Assembly: GCA_902774145.1 (NCBI GenBank)
Contig: CACYHC010000011.1
Coordinates: 1 to 51,698 of the forward strand
DNA length: 51,698 nucleotides
Direction: 5' to 3'
Origin: an uncultured Bacteroidia bacterium
Lineage (GTDB): Bacteria; Bacteroidota; Bacteroidia; Bacteroidales; UBA932
This document shows positions 9,583 to 18,925 of this stretch, one piece after another; the first letter of the stretch is position 1, and each line of letters begins with the position of its first letter. The notes beneath the pieces were generated by a model, which ran no database searches, was not told where the DNA came from, and saw only the letters and a program-made list of their open reading frames with translations. The position numbers and the translations under genes were made by a program.

Positions 9583-12126
9583 TTATTGTTCTGTTTGTTC
9601 TTGTTCACTGTTCGCGGACGGCGCGTCCTGCTCTCCTTCACTTTCCTCATTGCGGTTCACCACCGACACGGAGGCAATCGAATCATTCTCCCGGATGTTG
9701 ATGAGCCGCACGCCCTGGGTGGCCCGGCCCATCACCCTGATATCGGAAGCCGGCATCCGGATCGTCAGGCCGGACTGCGTGATGATCATCAGGTCATTGT
9801 CGTCGCTGACGTTCTTTATCGCAACGACCGTGCCAGTCTTGTCCGTGATGTCCAGGGTCTTCACGCCCTTGCTTCCGCGCGCGGTCAGGCGGTAGTCTTC
9901 CGGATTCGAGCGTTTGCCGTATCCGTGCTCGCTCACCACGAGGATGCTCTGGGCGGACGCCGTCTCCTCGTCAGGATTGTAGGCGATCATGCCCACGACC
10001 TCGTCGCCCTCGTCCAGGCTGATGCCCCGTACGCCGGAGGAAACGCGGCCCAGGCTGCGGGCGTCCTCTTCGTTGAAGCGGACACAGCGGCCGCCCCGGG
10101 CGGCAATCATCAGCTGCGCGTTGCCGTCGGTCAGCAGGGCCTCGACCAGCGCGTCGCCCTCGCGGAACTTGATGGCGGTGATGCCCTTGTTGCGGGTGCG
10201 GGAGTTGGCGTATTCCGTGAGCAGGGTCTTCTTGATGACGCCTTCGCGGGTGACCATCACCACATAGTGACCGTCCGTATATTCCTTGTTTTCAATCGAC
10301 TTGGCGTTCAGATAGGTGATGATGCTGTCGTCCGCCTCGATGGGACGGAGGTTGCGGATGACGCGTCCCTTCGACGTGCGGTTCCCCTCGGGGAGTTCGT
10401 AAACCTTGATGCGGTAGCACATTCCCTTGGCGGTGAAGAAGAGCATCGTCGAATGCATATTCGCCACGTAGATGTGCTCGATGAAGTCCTCGTCGCGGGT
10501 GGCGCCGCCCTTCGCGCCCGTGCCGCCGCGGGCCTGGGTGCGGAATTCGGTCAGCGCGGTGCGCTTGATATAGCCGAGGTGCGAGATGGTGATGACCACG
10601 TCGTCGTCGGCGTAGAAGTCCTCGGGATTGAATTCTTCGGCGGAGAGGGTGATTTCGGTGCGGCGTTCGTCGCCGTACTTGGCCTTCATCTCCATCGTTT
10701 CCTCCTTGACGACCTTGAGCTGCTCTTCCTCGCTGCCGAGAATCTCCTGACAGCGGGCGATGAAGCGCTCGAGTTCGTCGTATTGCGCCTGGAGCTTTTC
10801 CTTCTCCATTCCCGTCAGCTGGCGCAGGCGCATTTCGACGATGGCCGTCGCCTGCGGCTCGGTGAAGCCGAAGGTGGCCATCAGTTCGTTGCGGGCGTCC
10901 TCGACGGTCTTGGAACGCTTGATGATGGCGATGATTTCGTCAATCACGTCGATGGCCTTGAGCAGGCCTTCGAGGATATGGGCGCGGCGCTGGGCGGCGT
11001 CCAGGTCGAATTTCGTGCGGCGGACCACCACTTCGTGGCGGAAATCCACGAACTCGGCGATGATTTCCTTGAGCGACAGGGTGCGCGGACGGCCCTTCAC
11101 CAGCGCCACGTTGTTGACGGCGAAACTGCTCTGCAGCGCGGTGTACTTGTACAGGGTATTGAGGACGACATTGGAGTTGTGCCCCTGCTTCACGCGGAAA
11201 ATCACGCGGAGGCCTTCGCGGGAGGATTCGTCGTTGAGGTAGGTGATGCCCTCGATTTTCTTGTCCTCCACCATCTGGGAAATGCGCTCCAGCATCTCCT
11301 TCTTGTTCACCATATACGGCAGTTCCGTAACGACGATGGTCTCGCGCCCGGAAGCATCCTCTTCGATTTCGGCCTTCGCGCGGACCACCACGCGGCCGCG
11401 GCCGGTCGTATAGGCGTCGATGATGCCCTGCCGGCCCTGGATGATGCCGCCCGTCGGGAAATCGGGGCCCTTGATGTGTTCCATCAGCCCCTCGACGGTG
11501 ATGTCCGGATTGTCGATGTAGGCGCAGATGGCGTCGCAGCATTCGCCGAGGTTGTGGGGCGCCATGTTCGTCGCCATACCGACGGCGATGCCGGCGGAGC
11601 CGTTGAGCAGCAGTAGCGGCAGCTTGGTGGGCAGGACCGTGGGTTCTTCGAGCGAATCGTCGAAGTTCAGCATCATATCCACCGTATTCTTGTCGATGTC
11701 CGCGAGCGTGTCTTCCGCCATCCGGGCGAGTTTCGCCTCGGTGTAACGCATGGCCGCGACCGGATCTCCGTCCATGGAACCGAAGTTGCCCTGGCCCCAG
11801 ACCAGCGGGTAACGCTGGTTCCACCACTGGGCGAGGCGTGCCATGGCGTCGTAGACGCTCGAATCGCCGTGCGGATGGTATTTACCCAGCACCTCACCGA
11901 CGATACGGGCGGATTTCTTGGTCTGCCCGCCATAGTTCAGCCCCAGTTCGCGCATCCCGAACAAAACCCTCCGCTGGACGGGCTTCAGGCCGTCCCTCGC
12001 ATCGGGAAGCGCACGGGAAACAATGACCGACATCGAGTAGTCGATGTAGGCCGAGCGCATCTCTTGATCGATTTCCACCGGCTCGATCAGGCCGTGTATC
12101 TCTGTCTGATTTTCCATATTCTCCAT
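9583..12126 (-). CDS. gyrA: DNA gyrase subunit A
   Basis: 847 residues from the ATG at 12126. The breakage-reunion domain carries the catalytic Tyr in [16 protein letters not shown]. The quinolone-resistance region reads [15 protein letters not shown], so the Ser83- and Asp87-equivalent positions are the sensitive-type Ser and Asp. The C-terminal DNA-wrapping propellers include a GyrA-box variant, QARGGTG, and the protein ends in an acidic Glu/Gln-rich tail. ATGs occur at 12132, 12126 and 12117. The first nearly abuts the -7 box (12134-12141) and is unlikely to be transcribed with a leader; 12117 is the main alternative. Followed by a TPR gene after 8 nt and divergent from the Clp gene. Confidence 0.96.
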   Translation of the reverse strand: MENMENQTEIHGLIEPVEIDQEMRSAYIDYSMSVIVSRALPDARDGLKPVQRRVLFGMRELGLNYGGQTKKSARIVGEVLGKYHPHGDSSVYDAMARLAQWWNQRYPLVWGQGNFGSMDGDPVAAMRYTEAKLARMAEDTLADIDKNTVDMMLNFDDSLEEPTVLPTKLPLLLLNGSAGIAVGMATNMAPHNLGECCDAICAYIDNPDITVEGLMEHIKGPDFPTGGIIQGRQGIIDAYTTGRGRVVVRAKAEIEEDASGRETIVVTELPYMVNKKEMLERISQMVEDKKIEGITYLNDESSREGLRVIFRVKQGHNSNVVLNTLYKYTALQSSFAVNNVALVKGRPRTLSLKEIIAEFVDFRHEVVVRRTKFDLDAAQRRAHILEGLLKAIDVIDEIIAIIKRSKTVEDARNELMATFGFTEPQATAIVEMRLRQLTGMEKEKLQAQYDELERFIARCQEILGSEEEQLKVVKEETMEMKAKYGDERRTEITLSAEEFNPEDFYADDDVVITISHLGYIKRTALTEFRTQARGGTGAKGGATRDEDFIEHIYVANMHSTMLFFTAKGMCYRIKVYELPEGNRTSKGRVIRNLRPIEADDSIITYLNAKSIENKEYTDGHYVVMVTREGVIKKTLLTEYANSRTRNKGITAIKFREGDALVEALLTDGNAQLMIAARGGRCVRFNEEDARSLGRVSSGVRGISLDEGDEVVGMIAYNPDEETASAQSILVVSEHGYGKRSNPEDYRLTARGSKGVKTLDITDKTGTVVAIKNVSDDNDLMIITQSGLTIRMPASDIRVMGRATQGVRLINIRENDSIASVSVVNRNEESEGEQDAPSANSEQEQTEQ

Positions 12127-12133
12127 AATCATA

Positions 12134-12141
12134 CAAAGATA
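12134..12141 (-). promoter_or_regulatory. -7 box of gyrA
   Basis: The minus strand reads TATCTTTG. It is 7 nt from the ATG at 12126 and 1 nt from the ATG at 12132, so the gyrA mRNA leader is very short. It is 23 nt from the opposing Clp promoter. Confidence 0.55.
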
Positions 12142-12164
12142 ATAAAAATATCGGGAAAATATGC

Positions 12165-12172
12165 TATTTTTG
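12165..12172 (+). promoter_or_regulatory. -7 box of the ClpA-like gene
   Basis: TATTTTTG, 21 nt before the chosen ATG at 12194. It overlaps the more upstream in-frame ATG at 12161, which argues against that start. Confidence 0.5.
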
Positions 12173-12193
12173 CCCCGAAGAAAGCGCTTTTTT

Positions 12194-14527
12194 ATGCAAT
12201 TGAAAATTTCCCCCGAACTGCACGAAATCGTTGGATACGCCCGCGATGAGGCCATGCGTACCGGAAGCTATTCCATCAGCACGGACCACCTGTTTCTGGG
12301 CATCCTCCGGCAGGGGGACAACGGCGCCTGCCGCTGCCTTTCTTCCCTGGGCGTGAACCTGGAAGATTTCAAGGCCTACCTGGACCGCTGCACCATCAGC
12401 GGGGAGCTGATTTCCTATTCGGAAATCGACAAAGTGGTCTTTTCCCGGCTCTGCCAGAACGCCCTGAACCTGACCATCCTGGAGGCCACGCGCGAACGCA
12501 GCGCCTCCGCGGACAGCCGGCACCTGCTGCTGGCCCTGCTCCGCTCGACAGGTGGCGTAGCCCGGACCTATCTCTCCGACCTGGGCATCACGGCCCGCCT
12601 GGCCGCGCAGCAGATGGGCGGAGCGCCCGAAAACGAAGAAGGCGAGACGGAGGAAACGCCGAAGGCGGCGGAAAACGAAGCCCCCGCATCCCCGGCGGCA
12701 CCCGAAAAGGAAAGCCTCCTGGAGGAATTTGCGCGGGACCTGACCGCCGAAGCGCTGAGCGGCCATCTCGACCCCGTGGTGGGCCGGGACCGCGAAATCG
12801 AGCGCGTCGTGGAAATCCTCGGCCGCCGCAAGAAGAACAATCCGATGCTGATCGGCGAACCGGGCGTCGGGAAATCCGCCATCGTCGAGGGGATTGCGCT
12901 GCGCCTGGCTTCCGACAACGTCCCCGCCCCGATCCGCGGCAGGAAACTCTATTCGCTGGATATCGGCTCCGTCGTGGCGGGCACGCGCTACCGCGGGGAT
13001 TTCGAGAAGCGCATCAAAGGCATCATCGCCGAATTGCGCGAAAGAACGGACGTCATCCTGTTCATCGACGAATTCCATACGATGGTCGGGGCCGGCGGCG
13101 CGCAGGGCAGCCTGGACGCCGCGAATATGCTCAAACCGGCACTGGCGCGCGGAGAACTCCAGTGCATCGGCGCGACGACGATGGACGAATTCACTAAAAT
13201 CGTCGAGAAGGACGGCGCGCTGGACCGCCGCTTCCAGAAAATCGTCGTGGAAGCGACCGACATTCCCCAGACCCTGGAAATCCTGACGCAGCTTGCGCCG
13301 CAGTACGAACAGTTCCACGGCGTACACTATACGAAAGAGGCCCTGGAGGCCTGCGTGCGGCAGACGGACCGCTATATCCCCTCGGCGCAGCTGCCGGACA
13401 AGGCCGTCGATGCGATGGACGAGGCCGGTTCGATGGTACGCCTGCGCGGCGGGAGGACTGTCGGGGTGGAAGACATCGCCGCAGTGGTGTCGAAAATCAC
13501 CGGTATCCCTGCGGGGAAAGTGGCGCGCGAAGAAGGACAGCGGCTGCTGGAGATGCGGCGGCGCCTGGGCGGCAGCGTCATCGGGCAGGACGAAGCGGTG
13601 GAACGCGTCTGCCGGGCGATTTGCCGGAACCGGGCGGGGCTCAAGGACCCCGCGCGTCCCATCGGCACCTTCCTTTTCTTCGGCCCGACCGGCGTGGGCA
13701 AGACCAAACTGGCGAAGAGCCTGGCCGGCTACCTGTTCGATTCCGAGGAAAACCTGATCCGCATCGACATGAGTGAATACGGCGAGAAAATCGCCTCCTC
13801 GCGGCTCGTGGGCGCGCCCCCGGGCTATGTGGGCTACGAAGAGGGCGGACAGCTCAGCGAGGCGGTGCGCCGCAAACCCTACAGCGTGGTCCTGCTGGAC
13901 GAAATCGAGAAAGCGCATCCGGACATCTTCAACCTGCTGCTGCAGGTGCTCGACGAGGGCCGGCTCACCGACAGCAACGGCCGGACGGTGAACTTTCGCA
14001 ACACCATCGTGATCATGACCTCGAACGTGGGGTCGCGCGACCTGGAAGACTACGGCGGGGGCATCGGCTTCGGACGCTCCGAAGAGGACTTGGAACAAAG
14101 GCGCAGGAACGTGCTGGACAAGGCGGTGCGCAAGGCCTTCCCGCCGGAGTTCATCAACCGTATCGACGAGCAGGTTTTCTTCCGCAGCCTGGGACGCGAA
14201 GACCTGGAGAAAATCATCGAACTGGAACTGGAAGGGCTGAAAGCGCGGGCCCTGGAAGCGGGATACCGGCTGTCCGTCGGCCCGGCCGCCCGGCGTTTCG
14301 TGGCGGAGCAGGGCTACGACCCGGCCTTCGGCGCGCGTCCCCTCAAACGGGCCATTACCCGCTATATCGAAGACCCCGTATCGGAATTCATCCTCTCCGA
14401 CAAACTGTTACGCCGCCCCAAGGGGAGCGGCGAAAAGTCACTGAGTATCGTCCTGACGCCGGACGGCGCCGACACCCGGATCAGAGTTTCGGGTCAGCGG
14501 CGGCGTAAATGTCATCCAGAGACTTGA
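12194..14527 (+). CDS. ClpA/ClpC-type AAA+ unfoldase of a Clp protease
   Basis: 777 residues. It has an N-terminal Clp_N repeat domain (1-150), an acidic Ala/Glu-rich linker (~150-180), a first AAA+ domain with Walker A GEPGVGKS (~220-227), and a second with GPTGVGKT (~497-504). An IGF tripeptide at 624-626 is in the position of the ClpP-docking loop, so it should deliver unfolded substrates to ClpP. No coiled-coil M domain is visible between the first AAA+ core and [10 protein letters not shown], which makes it ClpA-like rather than ClpB or typical ClpC. No clpP or clpS is in the window. The 3' end overlaps the convergent esterase gene by 47 bp. Confidence 0.9.
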   Translation: MQLKISPELHEIVGYARDEAMRTGSYSISTDHLFLGILRQGDNGACRCLSSLGVNLEDFKAYLDRCTISGELISYSEIDKVVFSRLCQNALNLTILEATRERSASADSRHLLLALLRSTGGVARTYLSDLGITARLAAQQMGGAPENEEGETEETPKAAENEAPASPAAPEKESLLEEFARDLTAEALSGHLDPVVGRDREIERVVEILGRRKKNNPMLIGEPGVGKSAIVEGIALRLASDNVPAPIRGRKLYSLDIGSVVAGTRYRGDFEKRIKGIIAELRERTDVILFIDEFHTMVGAGGAQGSLDAANMLKPALARGELQCIGATTMDEFTKIVEKDGALDRRFQKIVVEATDIPQTLEILTQLAPQYEQFHGVHYTKEALEACVRQTDRYIPSAQLPDKAVDAMDEAGSMVRLRGGRTVGVEDIAAVVSKITGIPAGKVAREEGQRLLEMRRRLGGSVIGQDEAVERVCRAICRNRAGLKDPARPIGTFLFFGPTGVGKTKLAKSLAGYLFDSEENLIRIDMSEYGEKIASSRLVGAPPGYVGYEEGGQLSEAVRRKPYSVVLLDEIEKAHPDIFNLLLQVLDEGRLTDSNGRTVNFRNTIVIMTSNVGSRDLEDYGGGIGFGRSEEDLEQRRRNVLDKAVRKAFPPEFINRIDEQVFFRSLGREDLEKIIELELEGLKARALEAGYRLSVGPAARRFVAEQGYDPAFGARPLKRAITRYIEDPVSEFILSDKLLRRPKGSGEKSLSIVLTPDGADTRIRVSGQRRRKCHPET

Positions 14528-15437
14528 GGTTCACCCAGGGTTCGATGGCGCTGTCCGTAACGGTGGCGTCTTCCACGAAAGGCTTCTCCCCCGCCACATT
14601 GGCCCGGATAAAGCGGTCCATCAGGGAATAGTTGCGCTCCATCGAGCCGGCCACTTCGTGTCCGATGCCCTTGAAGCGGTAAATCGCACAGGGAACGCCG
14701 GTCTTTTCCAGGATTGGGAACAGGGTGTCGCTGCCGGCGAAACACAGGTTGAAGAAACTGATTTTCTTATAGGTGACAATCTTGTCGTCGATGCCGTGGA
14801 AAAGCAGCGTGGGAGCGGGGCTGGCCTGGCGGTAACGCGGTTTCCCCTGCTTGGAATAGATGGCGCCGGAGAAGGAAACAACCCCGGCGAAGGCGAAGTC
14901 CGCGGGCAGCGCCGCCGCCACCGCACCGCCGTTGCAGCGCTCCCAGTCCGCCTGCAGCACGGTAATGGCCCCGGCGGAAGAACCGCAAAGCACGATTTTC
15001 GCGGGGTCCACGCCCGTCGCCTGCGGATTGGCAAGCAGGAACGCCGTCGCCGCATAGAGGTCTTCCACGGCCATATCGATGGCCTTTTTGAGCAGTTCGC
15101 GCTGGGCGATGCCCATTTTTTTCACGTCCTTGAGCCCCAGCCGGTAGTCAATGGCCACCACGCGGTAGCCGCTCCCGGTCAGTTGCGTGAAGAAGGGCAT
15201 CAGGTACTCGTGGTCCCGGCTGCCGGTCTTGAAGCCGCCGCCGAACACATAGAGCACCGTAGGCAGGTTCAGTTTCTCCGTCCCCTTGGCGGGGGCATAG
15301 ATATCCATCCAAAGTTGACCGTCCTCCCGCTCGGCAAAAAGGAACGAGGACGTGGGCTTGAGGACCGGCTCCGCTTCGGCTGGCAGGGACACCGCAATCA
15401 TACAGGCGGAGAACAGGGACATAAGCAGGCGCTTCAT
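14481..15437 (-). CDS. Secreted alpha/beta-hydrolase (esterase/lipase-like)
   Basis: 318 residues with a signal peptide (hydrophobic 4-17, cleavage after about AEA 20-22). The alpha/beta-hydrolase triad is visible: nucleophile Ser154 in GSSAG, an Asp at 217 or 218 in FHGIDDKIV, and His260 in GIGHEV. The oxyanion motif is FGGGF at 65-69, in place of the usual HGGGF of the hormone-sensitive-lipase group. It is probably a periplasmic carboxylesterase; the substrate is unknown. The ATG overlaps the uridine phosphorylase stop by one base (TGATG), and it ends the LytTR operon. The same frame stays open upstream to 16157, but that part is only a shadow of the phosphorylase gene. Confidence 0.82.
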   Translation of the reverse strand: MKRLLMSLFSACMIAVSLPAEAEPVLKPTSSFLFAEREDGQLWMDIYAPAKGTEKLNLPTVLYVFGGGFKTGSRDHEYLMPFFTQLTGSGYRVVAIDYRLGLKDVKKMGIAQRELLKKAIDMAVEDLYAATAFLLANPQATGVDPAKIVLCGSSAGAITVLQADWERCNGGAVAAALPADFAFAGVVSFSGAIYSKQGKPRYRQASPAPTLLFHGIDDKIVTYKKISFFNLCFAGSDTLFPILEKTGVPCAIYRFKGIGHEVAGSMERNYSLMDRFIRANVAGEKPFVEDATVTDSAIEPWVNLKSLDDIYAAADPKL

Positions 15438-16306
15438 CACAGTTTCTCGGCAAGGATATCCAGACACAGCTGCACCAGCTCCTCGATTTTCCGCTTGTAA
15501 TTGGGGTTGCTGTCCTTGAGCTGACGGTTGGCAATCGCGCAGCAGACCGTACCGGCGTCGTGGCCGAGTTTGGCCGCGAGTCCCGCCAGCGCGGAGCTTT
15601 CCATTTCGAAATTGTTGATTTTCATCCCGCTGAAGCGGAAAGCGGAGATACGGTCCAGCATATCGGGCATCGCCAGCGGAAGCCGGACCACGCGCCCCTG
15701 CGGGCCGTAGAAGCCGGGGGCGGAAATCGTCATTCCCTGGATGGTCGAGCCCTCGAAGGCCTGGGCGATGCGCTCGGAGGCACGCACGAAATACGGGTCG
15801 GGCAGGTGGGGATTCCAATTCATATGCGCCTTGAACGCCGCCTCGAAATCGTCGAGGGATTCGCGGTCCGCATACCAGTTCATCAGGCCGTCGAAGCCGA
15901 TGGACACCCGGGAAAAGACATAGGAGCCGATGGGCACATCCGGCTGGAGCGCGCCGCAGGTTCCGATGCGCAGGATGGTCAGTTTCCGGTGTTCGGGCTT
16001 CACCTCGCGGGTGGAAAAATCGATGTTGGCCAGGGCGTCGAGCTCGGTCATTACGATATCGATGTTGTCGGTGCCGATGCCGGTGGAGAGCACGGTAAAG
16101 CGCTTTCCTTTGTAACTGCCCGTCACGGAAACGAACTCCCGCGACGCATTGCGGCATTCGATACTGTCCAGGAAGACGGCAATCTGGTCCACGCGGCCGG
16201 GATCGCCGACGACGATTACGCGGTCCGCCAGCTGTTCCGGCTTGATGTGGATATGGAACGCGGAGCCGTCGGAATTGATAATCAGTTCGGATTCAGGGAT
16301 TCTCAT
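15437..16306 (-). CDS. udp: Uridine phosphorylase (PNP/UDP family)
   Basis: 289 residues of the nucleoside phosphorylase family: cytoplasmic phosphorolysis of uridine, or a related nucleoside, to the base and ribose-1-phosphate. Family signatures are VVGDPGRV (phosphate site, ~32-39), STGIGTDNIDIV (~74-85), RIGTCGALQ (~113-121) and the substrate-binding NNFEMESSAL near the C-terminus. It is longer than E. coli Udp (253 residues). It lies between a DUF4293 gene (4-nt gap) and the esterase gene (1-nt overlap). The specificity for uridine is inferred from family resemblance. Confidence 0.87.
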   Translation of the reverse strand: MRIPESELIINSDGSAFHIHIKPEQLADRVIVVGDPGRVDQIAVFLDSIECRNASREFVSVTGSYKGKRFTVLSTGIGTDNIDIVMTELDALANIDFSTREVKPEHRKLTILRIGTCGALQPDVPIGSYVFSRVSIGFDGLMNWYADRESLDDFEAAFKAHMNWNPHLPDPYFVRASERIAQAFEGSTIQGMTISAPGFYGPQGRVVRLPLAMPDMLDRISAFRFSGMKINNFEMESSALAGLAAKLGHDAGTVCCAIANRQLKDSNPNYKRKIEELVQLCLDILAEKL

Positions 16307-16310
16307 CGTG

Positions 16311-16739
16311 TTATCTCTTATGTTTTGCGGAGCGCAGGCGGGAAGCGCTGCGCACCATCAGTTCATCGGCGTAAATGCCCTTGATGGCCAGGATCATCAG
16401 GATGCCCGCGACGAGCGGGAAAACCGCCGTATAGCGGAAGACAATGGAACTGTCCGCGGAAAAATAGTCCCAGGCGAGCCAGCCCTGAAGGCCGAAGGTC
16501 ACCACCATCGCCGCAGCGGCGACGCGCAGCTGGAACATCCGGTGACGGAAGCTCAGCAGGGCGAGGAGGGTGCCCGCGGCGGCAACGCTCAGGAGCACCA
16601 GGTACGGCAGTTTCTCGGTATAGCGGATGGGCTCCACCTCGCCGCCGGGGCCGATAACCACCGCAGCATCGCTCCAGAAGAGCGAAATGAGCAGCGCAGC
16701 CGCCAACGCGAGGTATAGCGTTTGTATTCTTTGCCACAT
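16311..16739 (-). CDS. DUF4293-family small membrane protein
   Basis: 142 residues with four predicted membrane spans (about 6-22, 44-62, 70-90, 104-122) and a basic C-terminal tail (RLRSAKHKR). The opening MWQRIQTLYL is characteristic of the DUF4293 family, found in Bacteroidota. Function unknown. It is 2 nt downstream of the LytTR gene and 4 nt upstream of the uridine phosphorylase gene, so it is certainly co-transcribed with them. Confidence 0.85.
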   Translation of the reverse strand: MWQRIQTLYLALAAALLISLFWSDAAVVIGPGGEVEPIRYTEKLPYLVLLSVAAAGTLLALLSFRHRMFQLRVAAAAMVVTFGLQGWLAWDYFSADSSIVFRYTAVFPLVAGILMILAIKGIYADELMVRSASRLRSAKHKR

Positions 16740-16741
16740 AA

Positions 16742-17617
16742 CTATCTGGAATTGAATCTGTTCAACACGGACTCCTCATAGGTCTTGGAGACCGGGATGG
16801 GCTCCACACCCGGCACATCGAGGGTCAGGTAATAGCCGTCCTTCTCGCTGGAGAGCACCTCCACCTTGTTGATGTTCACGAGGAATTTGCGGTGGCAGCG
16901 CACCAGGTCGCTGTCCAGGAAACTGTCCTCGATGGTCTTGAGCCGGCAGCGGAGCATATACTGTTTCATCGCCCCGGAAGCGTCCGTGTACCACACCTTG
17001 ACATAGTTGTCGTCGGACTCGACATAGTAGAGCTTGTCCTGCGTCAGGGAGAGTTTGATGACGCCGGCGTTGTCGAAGAGCGTGATGCGTTTTTCATCCT
17101 GGGCGGTGAGCGGCAGGTCGGTCACCACCGACGAATAGTTCATCACCCGCATCGTATTGTTCTTGTCCTCGATGGCAAAATACTGGGCGACAAGGATATA
17201 CGGCACGCCCATCGCCACCGACGCCGCCATCAGCGAACGGGCGAACAGGGTGCGGGCAGGTACCGTCGATGCGGGCAGGCCCAGCGCCGGCGCCGCCGCG
17301 GAAAGGCCCGTATAGAGCAGCGCGACCGCCACGACTTCCGCCACCATCCAGAGGATGTAGCCCAGGTAGGTGATGGGCTCGTCCCGGTTGACATACATCA
17401 GGCGGCGGCTCAGGCAGAGCAGGCCGATGGCCAGCGCATAAAAAGCCATCATATAGCCCGACGAGACGGCGTCATCCAGCGAAAACCAGGTATCCAGGAA
17501 GAAACGGCTCACGAGCAGGATGCAGACCAGCGAAAAAAGGGCGGTGAAGAGCACCGTCGTCATCAGCTGGTATTTTCCCAGCAAATATTTCGGAATCCTG
17601 TCGGAAAGCGAAAACAT
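16742..17617 (-). CDS. Membrane-anchored LytTR transcriptional regulator
   Basis: 291 residues. Residues ~20-165 contain four membrane spans, and ~185-290 form a LytTR DNA-binding domain (LYYVESDDNYVKVWYTD, then VRCHRKFLVNINKVE). There is no receiver domain, so it is not a classical response regulator; sensing would go through the membrane part. The conserved-looking N-terminus (LSDRIPKYLL) supports the ATG at 17617, which is only 3 nt from the -7 box (17621-17628) and predicts a leaderless mRNA. First gene of an operon with DUF4293, uridine phosphorylase and esterase genes. Divergent from fabF. Confidence 0.87.
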   Translation of the reverse strand: MFSLSDRIPKYLLGKYQLMTTVLFTALFSLVCILLVSRFFLDTWFSLDDAVSSGYMMAFYALAIGLLCLSRRLMYVNRDEPITYLGYILWMVAEVVAVALLYTGLSAAAPALGLPASTVPARTLFARSLMAASVAMGVPYILVAQYFAIEDKNNTMRVMNYSSVVTDLPLTAQDEKRITLFDNAGVIKLSLTQDKLYYVESDDNYVKVWYTDASGAMKQYMLRCRLKTIEDSFLDSDLVRCHRKFLVNINKVEVLSSEKDGYYLTLDVPGVEPIPVSKTYEESVLNRFNSR

Positions 17618-17620
17618 GCT

Positions 17621-17628
17621 CAAAGATA
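17621..17628 (-). promoter_or_regulatory. -7 box of the LytTR operon
   Basis: The minus strand reads TATCTTTG, 3 nt before the ATG. It is 12 nt from the opposing fabF box, giving a very compact divergent promoter that one bound regulator could affect in both directions. Confidence 0.55.
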
Positions 17629-17640
17629 AGATTTTTTCGC

Positions 17641-17648
17641 TACATTTG
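17641..17648 (+). promoter_or_regulatory. -7 box of the ketosynthase gene
   Basis: TACATTTG, 19 nt upstream of the ATG at 17668. No -33 TTG is visible. Confidence 0.5.
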
Positions 17649-17667
17649 CAGCATATTGCGTGAATTT

Positions 17668-18915
17668 ATGGAAGGACGGAGAGTAGTCATTACCGGGATG
17701 GGCACGGTTTCTTGCCTGGGGAACGATATCAACACATTCTGGCAGAACCTGGTGGACGGGGTCTGCGGCATCGACTTCATCACGGAGTTCGACACGGACG
17801 CCCTGCCCGTCAAGATCGGCGGGAAGGTGCGCGGATTCGACCCCCTGGACTTCGGTATGGACAAGCCCTTCATCCGCAAACAGGACCCCTTCACGATTTA
17901 CGCGATGGCCGCCGCCTGGCAGGCGTTCCGCGATGCGGGCCTCACTTCCGGGACGAACATCGACCCGTTCCGCCTGGGCGTCTATATCGGCTCCGGCGTG
18001 GGCGGTTTCACCGTCGCGCACCGGGAAATCAACAAGATGTACGACGACCCGTCCGGCCGCTGGCTCTCCCCGATGTTCATCCCGACGATGATTTCGAACA
18101 TCGCCAGCGGACAGGTGGCCATCAAGTTCGAAGCGAAGGGCCCCTGCATCGACATCGTCACCGCCTGCGCCACTTCCACGCATTCCATCGGCGAGGCCTA
18201 CCGGGCGGTCAAGCACGGGTACGCCGACGCCATCGCCGCGGGCGGCACGGACAACTGCACCATTCCGCTCGGACTGGTCGGCTTCGGCAACCTGAAGGCC
18301 CTGTCCCGGGCGACGGACCCCAAATACGCTTCCCTGCCCTTCAACCTGAACCGCGGCGGCTTCGTAATGGCCGACGGCGCGTCCGTCCTGATCGTCGAAG
18401 AATACGAACACGCCAAGGCGCGCGGCGCGAAGATTTACGCCGAAATGGTGGGCTACGGCAGCACCTGCGACGCTTATCACTCCACGGCACCCCGGCCCGA
18501 CGGCAGCACCCAGGCGCGCTGCATCACCGACGCCTGCGAAGAAGCGCGCTTCGACCCCGCGGCGGACACGGTCTATATCAACGCGCACGGCACCGGCACG
18601 AAACTCAACGACGTCGCCGAGACGCTCGCCTACAAGCTGGCCTTCGGCGATTTCGCCTACCGCTGCCATATTTCTTCCACGAAATCGATGCACGGACATA
18701 TGCTCGGGGCCACCGGCGCCACGGAAGCTATTGCGGCGATCCTTGCGCTGCGCGACGGCATTGTCCCGCCGACCATCAACCTCGACACGCCTGACCCGGA
18801 GTGCGACCTGGACTACACGCCCAACAAGGCCGTCCGCGCCGGCATCACCCTCTCCCTGAGCGACTCCTTCGGCTTCGGCGGGCATAACGCCTGTCTGGCA
18901 TTCAGGAAGGCCTGA
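17668..18915 (+). CDS. fabF: 3-oxoacyl-[acyl-carrier-protein] synthase, FabF type
   Basis: 415 residues of the condensing-enzyme family, which elongates acyl-ACP with malonyl-ACP. The catalytic triad is present: Cys167 in VTACATSTH, His307 in NAHGTGT and His344 in KSMHGHMLGA. Lys339 and the C-terminal FGFGGHN loop are also kept. The residue between Met and Gly of the third motif is His342, where FabF usually has Thr. No acpP or other fab gene is adjacent, so a role outside housekeeping synthesis is possible. The last codons form the left arm of a perfect hairpin, and the stop codon lies inside the first unit of an 85-bp repeat. Confidence 0.9.
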   Translation: MEGRRVVITGMGTVSCLGNDINTFWQNLVDGVCGIDFITEFDTDALPVKIGGKVRGFDPLDFGMDKPFIRKQDPFTIYAMAAAWQAFRDAGLTSGTNIDPFRLGVYIGSGVGGFTVAHREINKMYDDPSGRWLSPMFIPTMISNIASGQVAIKFEAKGPCIDIVTACATSTHSIGEAYRAVKHGYADAIAAGGTDNCTIPLGLVGFGNLKALSRATDPKYASLPFNLNRGGFVMADGASVLIVEEYEHAKARGAKIYAEMVGYGSTCDAYHSTAPRPDGSTQARCITDACEEARFDPAADTVYINAHGTGTKLNDVAETLAYKLAFGDFAYRCHISSTKSMHGHMLGATGATEAIAAILALRDGIVPPTINLDTPDPECDLDYTPNKAVRAGITLSLSDSFGFGGHNACLAFRKA

Positions 18916-18925
18916 ATGCCAGACA
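18892..18925 (+). terminator. Perfect 15-bp hairpin across the fabF stop codon
   Basis: TGTCTGGCATTCAGG (18892-18906) pairs perfectly with CCTGAATGCCAGACA (18911-18925) across an AAGG loop. The left arm is fabF coding sequence and the right arm contains the stop codon. No U-run follows, so it is not a textbook intrinsic terminator. It could still protect the 3' end or help termination. Confidence 0.65.

Noticed and set aside
9586-11616. A 676-codon open frame antisense to gyrA
   Set aside because: A shadow of gyrA: no domain, and strongly biased composition.
12161-12193. An earlier start for the Clp gene at 12161
   Set aside because: That ATG overlaps the -7 box at 12165-12172 and would not be in the transcript; the Clp_N domain starts right after 12194.
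14481-16157. A single 558-codon frame suggesting a fusion upstream of the esterase
   Set aside because: The upstream part is an out-of-frame reading of uridine phosphorylase; the esterase signal peptide at 15437 marks the true start.
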